DNA of 18,336 bases from Calditrichota bacterium (GCA_008501655.1 QQUK01000008.1:1-18336); one strand, 5' to 3'. Shown: positions 1-7,642, numbered from the stretch's first letter. Notes: generated by a model from the letters alone, not told the origin. Numbers and translations are program-made.

Positions 1-309
1 TTATCAAAACTGGTCAAACTTGCCGGAGTCGGTAGAAAAACCGGATCAGTCATACTCGGTGCCGGGTTTAGAATTGCTGAAGGTATCGTTGTTGACACCC
101 ATGTTGGACGTATCAGCAGGTTATTAAAGCTGACTAACCAAAAAGATCCGGTTAAAGTTGAACTTGACTTGATGAAGATCATCTCCAAGACTGACTGGAT
201 CATCTATTCACACCTGATGATTGACCATGGACGGGCACTTTGTAAAGCCCGTAAGCCAGACTGCAAAAACTGCTTTTTATCCAAATATTGCCCCTCTTCT
301 CAAGCATAA
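1..309 (+). CDS. nth: Endonuclease III, C-terminal part (5' end outside window)
   Basis: DNA glycosylase/AP lyase that removes oxidised pyrimidines in base excision repair. Only the last 102 residues are present; the reading frame is open from base 1. The visible part has the helix-hairpin-helix segment LAGVGRKT, whose lysine is the expected catalytic nucleophile, then VDTHVGR with the conserved catalytic aspartate. It ends with the iron-sulphur loop C-x6-C-x2-C-x5-C (CKARKPDCKNCFLSKYC), which is complete. The protein ends four residues after the last cysteine, as is usual for the family. There is an unusual Gly after GRKT (usually Ala), otherwise nothing is odd. The next gene is 167 bases downstream behind its own promoter, so they are probably not co-transcribed. 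Confidence 0.95.
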   Translation, partial: LSKLVKLAGVGRKTGSVILGAGFRIAEGIVVDTHVGRISRLLKLTNQKDPVKVELDLMKIISKTDWIIYSHLMIDHGRALCKARKPDCKNCFLSKYCPSSQA

Positions 310-331
310 TTTGCGTTTTGATAAATACATT

Positions 332-360
332 TTGACAATAATACCTTTCTCCGCTATGTT
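332..360 (+). promoter_or_regulatory. Predicted sigma70-type promoter for the 477-2960 gene
   Basis: TTGACA (332-337), 17-base spacer, TATGTT (355-360). The -35 box is a perfect consensus. The predicted transcript starts near 367 and has a leader of about 110 bases. The same -10 sequence recurs in the predicted minus-strand promoter at 13539-13566. Confidence 0.45.
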
Positions 361-413
361 CTGCATAGAGCGATGAGTTTGTTATATATTTAACATACTC
401 TTAACTGAATTTT

Positions 414-456
414 AATGTACTTACCTTATTTAAGTACCATAAAACGTACATTTTTT
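414..456 (+). other. Mutually exclusive leader inverted repeats
   Basis: The GTAC at 417-420 can pair in two ways. GTACTTA (417-423) pairs perfectly with TAAGTAC (431-437). Alternatively AATGTAC (414-420) pairs with GTACATT (446-452), which runs into a stretch of six T. Both lie in the predicted 5' leader just before the ribosome-binding site at 467. The stems are short and AT-rich, so a regulatory role is only a possibility. Confidence 0.25.
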
Positions 457-466
457 ACAAAATGTT

Positions 467-479
467 GGAGGATGTTTTG
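467..479 (+). promoter_or_regulatory. Ribosome-binding site that sets a TTG start
   Basis: GGAGG at 467-471 is followed by a 5-base spacer and TTG at 477-479. The in-frame ATG at 462 lies upstream of, and almost on top of, this site and has no purine-rich site of its own. Starting at TTG also gives a typical signal peptide (MKHSKYLFLF...). Confidence 0.65.
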
Positions 480-2960
480 AAACATTCAAAGTACCTGTTC
501 TTATTTATATTTGTTCTTTTCTTTGCACAACATATAGCAGCCGGCTCAATTTCGCTCGATAACGTAATCGGGTCTGTTGACGATGGCGGCGTTTTAAAAA
601 TCAATGCCAACCAACCTGTTATTTTCGAATTTCGCCTGATTAATGACGGTGCAGCTGTGAACGGATTTACAAATGGTTTTAGAGTCTGGACAACAAACGG
701 TAGTTCATTTACACCGGCAATAGGTCAGTTCCTTGATCCAAATCTCGATACATACTTTGATTTGGTATTAGCTACCAGTGTATTTTCCTCTGATGGAACT
801 GGTGCCGATACTGTCACGTTTGGCGGAAGTAAACTTGTCAGTACCGGATTTCCAAATGGATACAACGAAGTTGTTTTTTCAATCACAACCGGTAACGTTC
901 CGGCTGGTGATACTCTTTGCGTTGATTCATCCTGGTTCCCACCGACCGGTACATGGCTCTGGGCTCCGGGTGGTTCACCCGATTGGGATGGTCCCCACTG
1001 TTTTGCTTCTGATGTCTTTTGTCCACCGCTTTCTATTACAAACGCTCCGGTTCAGTTGACATCATCACACTGTGATGAAATGACTTTTGATTTTGATTCT
1101 GATGGATTAGGAATACTTACCTGGTCTGCTAACATTGGCACAATTAACAGTAATGGTGTCTGGACCTATCAGCCGACAATGGCTGATGTCGGGGCATCTA
1201 ATTCTCTGATTGTTCAGGTAACCGATGGATGTACTATTACAGCGGATACTGTTGATTTGAATATTACGAATCAAGCACCTGTTATTACATGCCCGGCTAC
1301 CCAAAATGTATCAACAGGTCATACTAATAATTTTCAGATACAAGCAGCTGATAATGATGGTTGTGATGTATTGACTTTTACATTAATTTCTGATGGTGGC
1401 TTAGGTTCATCTATTAATCCAGCAACCGGACTATTAACCGCTACTGCTGTTGCGGCTGGTGTTTATCAGGTTAACGTAGAAGTATCAGATGGAAATTTAA
1501 CGAGTCAATGTAGTTTTGATGTAGTTGCAGTTCCGGGCTCGATATATCAGATTGAAATCCCCTGTGTAGGTGACCAGAGTTCTGATTTTGTATATCAGGG
1601 GCAACATGTCCAGGTACCGGTAAATCTGACAACAGGAAATATGATTGATGGATATGATATGCTTATTGCTTATGACAATTCAGCTCTTTCATTCCAATTC
1701 GCCAATCCCGGCTCTGATTTAGTAGAAGATAATTGGGAATATTTCACATACAGATTCGGACCTGACGGCAACTGCGGTTCTGCCTGTCCATCAGGTGTAC
1801 TCAGAGTCGTTGCAATTGCTGAATCAAACAATGGCCCGTATCACCCGATTATTGACGGTGTATCGGAACTCTTTGTATTGGACTTTTTAGTTTCCAATGA
1901 TAGAACCCTTGAATGTCAACAGGTACCTATCCGATTCTTCTGGATGGACTGCGGTGACAATACAATATCATCTGATGGTGGTAATGTGCTCCATGTCTCC
2001 GAAAGAGTTTTTGATGGAGACCCATCCCTTTTCCCACCGAATGGACAGGATATATCCAATCCTGAATATGGCTTCCCTACCTTTTTTGGAGTACAGGAAG
2101 AATGTATTGTTGAAGTCGCAGGTAAACCGGCACCGATTCGGGATCTTACTTTCAATAATGGCTGTGTCCAGATCGCCTGTGCCGATTCCATCGATGCCCG
2201 CGGTGATGTAAACCTCAACTCGGTTCCGAATGAAATCGCTGATGCTGTCCTTCTATCTAACTATTTTGTATATGGAATCTCGGTCTTTACCGTTAACATG
2301 CAGGGACAGATTGCAGCATCCGATGTAAACGCCGACGGTATGACCCTCACAGTTGCTGATTTAGTCTATTTGATTCGTATCATCGTTGGTGATGCTCTCC
2401 CTTATACCAAACTTGCTGCTTTTGCTGAAGATGTCCATGTAAATCAAAACATTTACTCGGTCGAATCTGAAATGGGTGCTGCGCTGATGGTTCTCGAAGG
2501 AAACGCTGAGGTAAGTCTACTTGCAGACAATATGGAAATCAAATCTCATTACGATAATGCAACAAACAAAACAAGAGTTCTTATATATTCCGTCAGTGGT
2601 GAATCTTTTGCCGGTGAATTTGCTGAAACAGAAAACAAGTTAGTTTCAATTGAACTTGCATCAAGAGATGGTGCCCAGGTTGTTTCAAAACTGATTCCGG
2701 GTGAATTTGAACTTTCCCAGAACTATCCGAATCCGTTTAACCCGACTACTACATTCAGTTTTGCAATTCCAAAAGCTGACAAAGTAACTCTTGCTGTATT
2801 CAACATTTCCGGACAACGGGTAGCTGATTTCTCCAGTTCTTACGAAGCGGGAACTCATCAGATTGAATTTGATGCATCAGCATATGCCTCAGGAGTTTAC
2901 TTCTACAAACTGGAAACTTCAGAGTTCTCTGATACAAAAAAGATGCTTCTGTTGAAATAA
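477..2960 (+). CDS. Large secreted multidomain protein: Ig-like, cohesin-like, dockerin-like and type IX sorting domains
   Basis: An 827-residue exported protein of unknown function. The signal peptide is residues 1-23 (hydrophobic run, then QHIAAGS). Residues 24-176 form a tryptophan-rich domain shared with the next gene, containing GFRVWTTNGSSFTP and DSSWFPPTGTW and ending DWDGPHCF. About 185-352 look like two Ig/cadherin-like beta domains. About 356-515 resemble a cohesin-like domain, with VQVPVNL, an LIAYDNSALSF strand and the motif WEYFTYR (420-426). Residues 570-642 form a dockerin-like double EF-hand (GDVNLN..., SDVNADG...VADLVYLI). A further beta module covers 655-740. Residues 747-827 are a type IX secretion sorting domain (LSQNYPNPFNPTTTF ... 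ASGVYFYKL ... KKMLLLK). The protein is therefore expected at the cell surface or released. Domain names come from motif recognition; the ligand is unknown. Confidence 0.85.
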   Translation: MKHSKYLFLFIFVLFFAQHIAAGSISLDNVIGSVDDGGVLKINANQPVIFEFRLINDGAAVNGFTNGFRVWTTNGSSFTPAIGQFLDPNLDTYFDLVLATSVFSSDGTGADTVTFGGSKLVSTGFPNGYNEVVFSITTGNVPAGDTLCVDSSWFPPTGTWLWAPGGSPDWDGPHCFASDVFCPPLSITNAPVQLTSSHCDEMTFDFDSDGLGILTWSANIGTINSNGVWTYQPTMADVGASNSLIVQVTDGCTITADTVDLNITNQAPVITCPATQNVSTGHTNNFQIQAADNDGCDVLTFTLISDGGLGSSINPATGLLTATAVAAGVYQVNVEVSDGNLTSQCSFDVVAVPGSIYQIEIPCVGDQSSDFVYQGQHVQVPVNLTTGNMIDGYDMLIAYDNSALSFQFANPGSDLVEDNWEYFTYRFGPDGNCGSACPSGVLRVVAIAESNNGPYHPIIDGVSELFVLDFLVSNDRTLECQQVPIRFFWMDCGDNTISSDGGNVLHVSERVFDGDPSLFPPNGQDISNPEYGFPTFFGVQEECIVEVAGKPAPIRDLTFNNGCVQIACADSIDARGDVNLNSVPNEIADAVLLSNYFVYGISVFTVNMQGQIAASDVNADGMTLTVADLVYLIRIIVGDALPYTKLAAFAEDVHVNQNIYSVESEMGAALMVLEGNAEVSLLADNMEIKSHYDNATNKTRVLIYSVSGESFAGEFAETENKLVSIELASRDGAQVVSKLIPGEFELSQNYPNPFNPTTTFSFAIPKADKVTLAVFNISGQRVADFSSSYEAGTHQIEFDASAYASGVYFYKLETSEFSDTKKMLLLK

Positions 2961-2991
2961 ACAGCCTATTCATAGCAATCAATATATGAAG

Positions 2992-3022
2992 CGGTCGTGA
3001 TGAACATCACGGCCGTTTTTTT
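2992..3022 (+). terminator. Rho-independent terminator
   Basis: CGGTCGTGAT (2992-3001) pairs with ATCACGGCCG (3006-3015), with one G-T wobble and a GAAC loop, and is followed by seven T (3016-3022). It ends the 477-2960 transcript, so the next gene needs its own promoter. Confidence 0.9.
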
Positions 3023-3036
3023 AAGTCAATATATTC

Positions 3037-3065
3037 TTGACCAAATGGAGGCTAACATCTATATT
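3037..3065 (+). promoter_or_regulatory. Predicted promoter for the 3109-7508 gene run
   Basis: TTGACC (3037-3042), 17-base spacer, TATATT (3060-3065). It sits just after the terminator and gives a leader of about 37 bases. The same two hexamers with the same spacing recur before purL at 7528-7556. Confidence 0.5.
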
Positions 3066-3108
3066 ATAGAAAGAGCGAAAATACCAATCAAAACTCGGGG
3101 AGTTTGCC

Positions 3109-4137
3109 ATGAAGAAAAGAATTACAATTTATGTCTTTCTACTTGTTGTTTTTGTTTTATTTCCATTTTCAAGTTTTTCTGGTCAAGTCACATTAGACCA
3201 TGTGTACCAGAGTTGGGATGACGCAGGGGTAACAACATTGATTCCGGGTTGCGATGAAACTGCATTTTATATTAGAGTCAATAATAATTCAGAAAATTAC
3301 ATCGCTAGCTTTACTACCGGTTTTAAAGTATGGACAATTAACGGAAGTTCATTTACTCCGATCACCGGAGAATGGCTTGATCCGAACATCAATGGTTACT
3401 TTGATATGGTTGTTGCAATCAATCCTATTTCAGCCGATGGTGTCGGTGCTGATACAATCGGATTTGGAGGTACACGGTTGTTTAGTACCGGTTTACCTCC
3501 TGGTTATAATGAAATTGCCTATGTGATTAGAACCGGAAATTTTCAGGAAGGCGAAACTGTTTGTCTTGATTCGTCCTGGTATCCTCCAACGGGAAGCTGG
3601 TTTTGGGCTCCGGACGGTCCAGCTGATTGGGACGGTCCTCATTGTTTTCCAGTAGAATCTTGTGGTTGCGGATGGCCGATTTTTGCAAATTGTCCCGATA
3701 CATTGACGATCCCAATGGATACGATAGAATACTATGATTTCAATGGTTTTATGACTGAATGGTTTATATTTAGCTACGAGATATTAGATGGACCCGGTTC
3801 TATTACTCCTATGTATGGTGAATGGACATATACTCCTCAACCTTCAGATGCCGGAACCTATCAGACCTTGAACTTATTATATTCAGGTATTTGCCAGGAA
3901 GATCATTGTTCTGTCGTTTTAAAATTTGTTAACTGTGACCCAACTATAGATATCAATGGTGATTGTATGTCCGATGTCGGGGATTTGGTTTTTTTAGTTG
4001 AGTTTATGTTTGCCGGAGGAGAACCACCAGTTGATTTTAATTTAGCTGATGCTGACGGAAATGGACTTCTTGATATCGCTGATTTAGTTTATATTGTAGA
4101 TTATATGTTCGGGGGCGGACCACCGCCGGTGGGATAA
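3109..4137 (+). CDS. Secreted protein with tryptophan-rich domain and C-terminal dockerin-like repeats
   Basis: A 342-residue exported protein of unknown function. The ATG is set by GGGGAG (3097-3102) six bases upstream. The signal peptide is residues 1-24 (cleavage likely after SSFS). Residues 25-180 are clearly paralogous to the N-terminal domain of the preceding gene: GFKVWTINGSSFTP, VGADTIGFGGTRL, STGLPPGYNE, DSSWYPPTGSW and DWDGPHCF align with few gaps. A beta-rich stretch follows (190-275). The C terminus is a dockerin-like pair of calcium loops, D281 to D292 and D314 to D325, both of normal 12-residue length, each followed by a DLV(F/Y) helix, and ends GGGPPPVG. Unlike its neighbours it has no type IX sorting domain, so its surface anchoring is unclear. 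Repeats of this kind are what I associate with Zixibacteria. Confidence 0.85.
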   Translation: MKKRITIYVFLLVVFVLFPFSSFSGQVTLDHVYQSWDDAGVTTLIPGCDETAFYIRVNNNSENYIASFTTGFKVWTINGSSFTPITGEWLDPNINGYFDMVVAINPISADGVGADTIGFGGTRLFSTGLPPGYNEIAYVIRTGNFQEGETVCLDSSWYPPTGSWFWAPDGPADWDGPHCFPVESCGCGWPIFANCPDTLTIPMDTIEYYDFNGFMTEWFIFSYEILDGPGSITPMYGEWTYTPQPSDAGTYQTLNLLYSGICQEDHCSVVLKFVNCDPTIDINGDCMSDVGDLVFLVEFMFAGGEPPVDFNLADADGNGLLDIADLVYIVDYMFGGGPPPVG

Positions 4138-4180
4138 CATTGACAAAAATTTTTAAATTTTGTATAGAATATTACAGACT

Positions 4181-4193
4181 GGAGTTTAAATTG
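4181..4193 (+). promoter_or_regulatory. Ribosome-binding site that sets a TTG start
   Basis: GGAG (4181-4184), six bases, then TTG (4191-4193). This start gives a short lipoprotein signal peptide (MNTLTKHLIIISLL...FFSC). The earlier in-frame TTG at 4140 would add 17 charged and aromatic residues ahead of it. Confidence 0.6.
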
Positions 4194-5654
4194 AATACCC
4201 TGACAAAACATCTTATTATCATCTCCCTGCTAACAGCAGTTTTCTTTTCCTGTGACAAACCGATTGAACCGGAAATGAAAAATGGTCAGATAAAGCTAAA
4301 TCTCCAACAGACAAGCATACCCTCTCCCTCTGAACATGTTCAGTTAGAGTTAACTATAAATAATTCTGAAAATGAAGTGTATAATTCATATAGCCAGTTT
4401 AGGATATCACTTGTTTATGCAACTTCTATCCTTTCATTTCATTCAGCACGAATTGGAGCATTACTAGATGATTGTAAATGGGAGTATTTCACATACAGAA
4501 ATTATTCATATGATTCTAGATTTAATGTGATTCAAATTGATGCAATTGCAGATGTAAGTAGCAATTCAAATCACCCTACTAACAACTTTTTTACTGGTGA
4601 TAAATCAAATATATTAGCAACTTTGGATTTTATTGTTACCGATGATACAAGTTTGAACTGTACCACTTTGCCGGTCAGTTTTCATATATTTGAGTGTGAT
4701 TTTAATCAGTTTATCTCAGCTGATAATTCTAAAGCATTTACACTGAATAACGGATATTTTGGAGGTTCCTGTGAGTCAGTTTTAGATACAACAGTTGCTC
4801 AACTTCTTCCAATACTGACGTTTGAAGATATCTATATTGAAACAAGATGCCCTGATTCAATTGATACCAGAGGCGACATTAACTTAAACGAAATAGTTTT
4901 CGAAATTGCAGATGCATTAATATTCGAAAACTATTTTGTCTATGGCGACTCTGTATTTACTATAGATTTACCAAAACAGATTGACGCATCTGATGTCAAT
5001 GCAGACGGCCTGACTTTAACGTTAGCAGATTTTGTATATTTTGTTAGAGTTCTTACTGGTGATGCCAATCCTTATCCTTCTGATTATATAAATTCACCCG
5101 AATACATAAACGGAGCATGTTATAATTTAAATGGAACGTTGACAACAAACGAAAATCTTGATATTGCAGCAGCACGTGTCATTCTTGCAGGTAATGTTAC
5201 CCCCGTTTTAGCAGCATCAAACATGACAATGCGTCACTATTATAATGGTTCAGAAACAATTGTTTTTATATACTCACTCGATGGAAATCACTTCACTGGT
5301 AGTTTTCTCGATATCGGATCAGCTTCTATTGTGACAATAGAAATGGCAAATGATTTAGGAGTGCAGGTAGATCTGACTCAAGAACTAATGATAGTGATCC
5401 TTGAACAGAATTATCCGAACCCATTTACAACAACTACGACAATAGAATTTGCTGTACCGGTTGCACAGAGTATTTCGCTTAAGATTTACAATGTTACGAA
5501 TGAAGAAGTTGATTCTTTCGAGAGTTACGTTGAGGCTGGATTATTTTCTTATGAGTTTGATGCGACTGATTTGGATGCCGGAGTATATTTCTATAAATTG
5601 ACAACAGAAAATCCGCCCCAAACGATTACTAAACAGATGCTGGTAGTTAAATGA
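4191..5654 (+). CDS. Predicted lipoprotein with cohesin-like, variant dockerin-like and type IX sorting domains
   Basis: A 487-residue protein of unknown function. The N terminus is a lipoprotein-type signal with Cys21 (TAVFFSC), although the residues before Cys are a loose lipobox. Residues 30-195 are cohesin-like, with LELTINN, an ISLVYATSILSF strand, DDCKWEYFTYR (93-103) and C157...PVSFHIFECD. Residues 222-296 are the variant dockerin (RGDINLNEIVFEIADALIF ... ASDVNADGLTLTLAD ... GDANPYP). A beta module follows (310-395). Residues 404-487 are a type IX sorting domain (LEQNYPNPFTTTTTIEF ... DAGVYFYKL ... KQMLVVK). It overlaps the next gene by 4 bases, so the two are probably translationally coupled. 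A lipid anchor and a type IX sorting domain in one protein is an unusual pairing. Confidence 0.8.
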   Translation: MNTLTKHLIIISLLTAVFFSCDKPIEPEMKNGQIKLNLQQTSIPSPSEHVQLELTINNSENEVYNSYSQFRISLVYATSILSFHSARIGALLDDCKWEYFTYRNYSYDSRFNVIQIDAIADVSSNSNHPTNNFFTGDKSNILATLDFIVTDDTSLNCTTLPVSFHIFECDFNQFISADNSKAFTLNNGYFGGSCESVLDTTVAQLLPILTFEDIYIETRCPDSIDTRGDINLNEIVFEIADALIFENYFVYGDSVFTIDLPKQIDASDVNADGLTLTLADFVYFVRVLTGDANPYPSDYINSPEYINGACYNLNGTLTTNENLDIAAARVILAGNVTPVLAASNMTMRHYYNGSETIVFIYSLDGNHFTGSFLDIGSASIVTIEMANDLGVQVDLTQELMIVILEQNYPNPFTTTTTIEFAVPVAQSISLKIYNVTNEEVDSFESYVEAGLFSYEFDATDLDAGVYFYKLTTENPPQTITKQMLVVK

Positions 5655-5953
5655 TAAGATTGGGTATCTTAATTTTAACATTTTTTATAATCTCGTGTGG
5701 ATCGCCGAATGAACCAACTAAACCGATTACATCTGTACTCAGAGGGGATTTAAATCTCAATGATTATCAATATGAAATTGCTGATGCAGTATTATATTCC
5801 AATTATTTAGTTTCAGGCAACGAAGTTTTTACAAAAGGCTTTCTGAAACAATACAAAGCATCGGATGTAAACAATGACGGTGTTTACGTTACAGCCGAAG
5901 ATCTTATGTATATGGTAAAAATAATCGTTGGCGAGGCAGAACCGTATGAATAG
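5651..5953 (+). CDS. Small lipoprotein consisting of one dockerin-like module
   Basis: 100 residues, function unknown. The ATG overlaps the previous stop (ATGA) and no strong ribosome-binding site is visible, which suggests translational coupling. Residues 1-16 form a lipoprotein signal (MIRLGILILTFFIISC, Cys16), followed by a short linker rich in Pro, Asn, Thr and Lys. Residues 31-99 are a single variant dockerin-like double EF-hand (RGDLNLNDYQYEIADAVLYSN ... ASDVNNDGVYVTAEDLMYMV ... GEAEPY), closely matching the same module in the flanking genes. There is no cohesin-like or sorting domain. The gene could be a membrane-tethered partner for the cohesin-like domains next door, or a remnant of a larger paralogue. 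The clean reading frame and overlaps on both sides favour a functional gene. Confidence 0.75.
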   Translation: MIRLGILILTFFIISCGSPNEPTKPITSVLRGDLNLNDYQYEIADAVLYSNYLVSGNEVFTKGFLKQYKASDVNNDGVYVTAEDLMYMVKIIVGEAEPYE

Positions 5954-7508
5954 GATTACGTTAATATCTATCAGCTTTGTCATTTGTTTGCTTATTTACC
6001 TTGGTTGTAACTCTAAAAATCATATAATTGAGTCGGAGATTTCACAGCAAATGGTGATTCTCGATTCTTCAAGCTATATCGATACTACCGCATTCGCAAT
6101 CAAGATCGAGAAAAAAGAGAGAGCATTACAGGGAGCGATGCAATCTGTTGATGTTTCGTTACATACTTACAATGGACATCAATTAGATATCGGCGGGTTT
6201 GATTTACTGATCCGGTATGACCGTTATGCGTTGAATGTTCAATCTATAGATACCGGGCAGTTTTTTTCAGATTGTGATTGGGAGTATTTTACTTATAGAA
6301 TGCAGTTCTACCCCGACATTCCCAATAGTGGAGATATTCGGGTTATATCTATTGCAGATATTTACAATGACCCGCCTCTAACTCCCGGCTGTTTTGAGGT
6401 TGTCGATTCGGTACAGCTATTTACTCTGAATTTTCTGGTTACAAACGATCGGACTTACGAATGTGAGTTTGCTCCGGTCATACTGTTTTGGAATGACTGT
6501 AATGATAACTTCCTCTATTCGGTTGACGGGGAAGAACAATATCTAATAAACGATATTTACTTTTATAACAAACTTAAAAGAGAATATTACCGGTCTCCTG
6601 ATGATTCAATAATGCCTTTCCCTTCCAAATATGGGGTACATCCGGATTGTGATACATTACCCGATAGAGAGAAATTAATCCGTCTTATCAACGGCGGGAT
6701 ACAGATCATATGTGCAGATTCAATTGATAGTGCCGGTGATATTAATTTAAATGAGATCGCATATGAAATGGATGACTTGAATATTTTTAAGAACTATTTT
6801 GTCTCCGGTGATTCAGTTTTGACTGTAAATGAATACGGACAGAAACATGCTTCAGATGTAAACAGAGACGGACTCACTCTTACTATTGAAGATTTTGTCC
6901 ATATGGCCCGGGTTATCACCGGTGATGCCAATCCCTATCCGGGAAATTATGTCAACTCAACGCCGGTTGTTTCGGGTTCTTTTAGATTCAATAACGGAAT
7001 ATTTTCCGTTAATAGCAGTTTGAAGCTGGGAGCATTGCAGCTTGTTGTAGATGGAAATGTTCATCCGACATTGATTGCTGATTCTGTGGTTATGGATTAT
7101 CACTTTAACGGTGAGCAAACTTTTATCTTTGTAACTTCTTTTCCTATTTATCCTTTTTCTGGGGATATTGTTCGACTTGATTCCGATAAAATCTATTCGA
7201 TTCAAATGTCAGATTATTCGGGAAACAGAGTTTCCAACTATCCCGTTTATTCCCTCTCTCAAAACGAGCCGAATCCGGTAATCACATCAACCGAGATAAC
7301 ATTTACCGTTTCTGAACCGCAGGAAGTGAGCCTCACCATAGAACAGATAATTGGCGATTCCGAACATAGAGTCATGATGTTCTGTCCAGCCGGATCTCAT
7401 ACATATATTTTCGATGCTTCTGATTTTCCGGAAGGTGAATACAGATATACTCTCACAGCCGTAAAAGAACATGATATTTTATCTAAAATGATGTTGATCG
7501 AAAGATAA
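5946..7508 (+). CDS. Predicted lipoprotein with cohesin-like, variant dockerin-like and divergent type IX sorting domains
   Basis: A 520-residue paralogue of the 4191-5654 product. The ATG at 5946 overlaps the previous gene by 8 bases and has GAGG nine bases upstream; a TTG at 5928 is possible but would lie inside the preceding gene and add residues before the signal. Cys21 follows IYLG, a loose lipobox. Residues 65-205 are cohesin-like (VDVSLHTYNG, DLLIRYDRYALNV, SDCDWEYFTYR at 108-118, PVILFWNDCNDN). Residues 257-331 hold the variant dockerin (AGDINLNEIAYEMDDLNIF ... ASDVNRDGLTLTIEDF ... GDANPYP). A beta module covers 342-430. The C-terminal domain (436-520) is a drifted type IX sorting domain: NEPNP replaces NYPNP and YRYTL replaces YFYKL, but KMMLIER still resembles the usual ending. 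Whether it still works as a signal is uncertain. Confidence 0.8.
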   Translation: MNRITLISISFVICLLIYLGCNSKNHIIESEISQQMVILDSSSYIDTTAFAIKIEKKERALQGAMQSVDVSLHTYNGHQLDIGGFDLLIRYDRYALNVQSIDTGQFFSDCDWEYFTYRMQFYPDIPNSGDIRVISIADIYNDPPLTPGCFEVVDSVQLFTLNFLVTNDRTYECEFAPVILFWNDCNDNFLYSVDGEEQYLINDIYFYNKLKREYYRSPDDSIMPFPSKYGVHPDCDTLPDREKLIRLINGGIQIICADSIDSAGDINLNEIAYEMDDLNIFKNYFVSGDSVLTVNEYGQKHASDVNRDGLTLTIEDFVHMARVITGDANPYPGNYVNSTPVVSGSFRFNNGIFSVNSSLKLGALQLVVDGNVHPTLIADSVVMDYHFNGEQTFIFVTSFPIYPFSGDIVRLDSDKIYSIQMSDYSGNRVSNYPVYSLSQNEPNPVITSTEITFTVSEPQEVSLTIEQIIGDSEHRVMMFCPAGSHTYIFDASDFPEGEYRYTLTAVKEHDILSKMMLIER

Positions 7509-7527
7509 CGAGCCTCTCACTTCGCAG

Positions 7528-7556
7528 TTGACCTGCCTCATTTTCTCCCCTATATT
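7528..7556 (+). promoter_or_regulatory. Predicted purL promoter
   Basis: TTGACC (7528-7533), 17-base spacer, TATATT (7551-7556), identical in both hexamers and spacing to the predicted promoter at 3037-3065. The leader to purL would be about 140 bases and contains the two repeat hairpins at 7575-7642. Confidence 0.5.
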
Positions 7557-7574
7557 CACTTTTTACTGAATGAG

Positions 7575-7600
7575 CATACTTCGACTCCGCTCAGTATGAC
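7575..7600. repeat. Intergenic REP-like hairpin, family A copy 1
   Basis: CATACT (7575-7580) pairs with AGTATG (7593-7598) around the core TCGACTCCGCTC. It shares TTCGAC...GCTCAG with the copy at 7618-7642 but has different stem bases that still pair. Confidence 0.6.
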
Positions 7601-7617
7601 TTATAGTATTGAAGGAA

Positions 7618-7642
7618 CACCCTTCGACAAGCTCAGGGTGAC
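7618..7642. repeat. Intergenic REP-like hairpin, family A copy 2
   Basis: CACCCT (7618-7623) pairs with AGGGTG (7635-7640) around TCGACAAGCTC. The core CCTTCGACAAGCTCAGGG is a short dispersed palindrome that I recognise from intergenic regions of many bacterial assemblies. Confidence 0.65.

Noticed and set aside
462..476. ATG 462 as start of the first secreted gene
   Set aside because: The only good ribosome-binding site (467-471) is downstream of it and points to TTG 477.
2997..3221. Open frame of 74 codons on + overlapping the start of the 3109 gene
   Set aside because: It begins inside the terminator hairpin and has no ribosome-binding site; the 3109 frame has a signal peptide and paralogy.
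477..7508. Cellulosome-like gene cluster
   Set aside because: There are cohesin-like and dockerin-like modules but no glycoside hydrolase, carbohydrate-binding module or scaffoldin with repeated cohesins.
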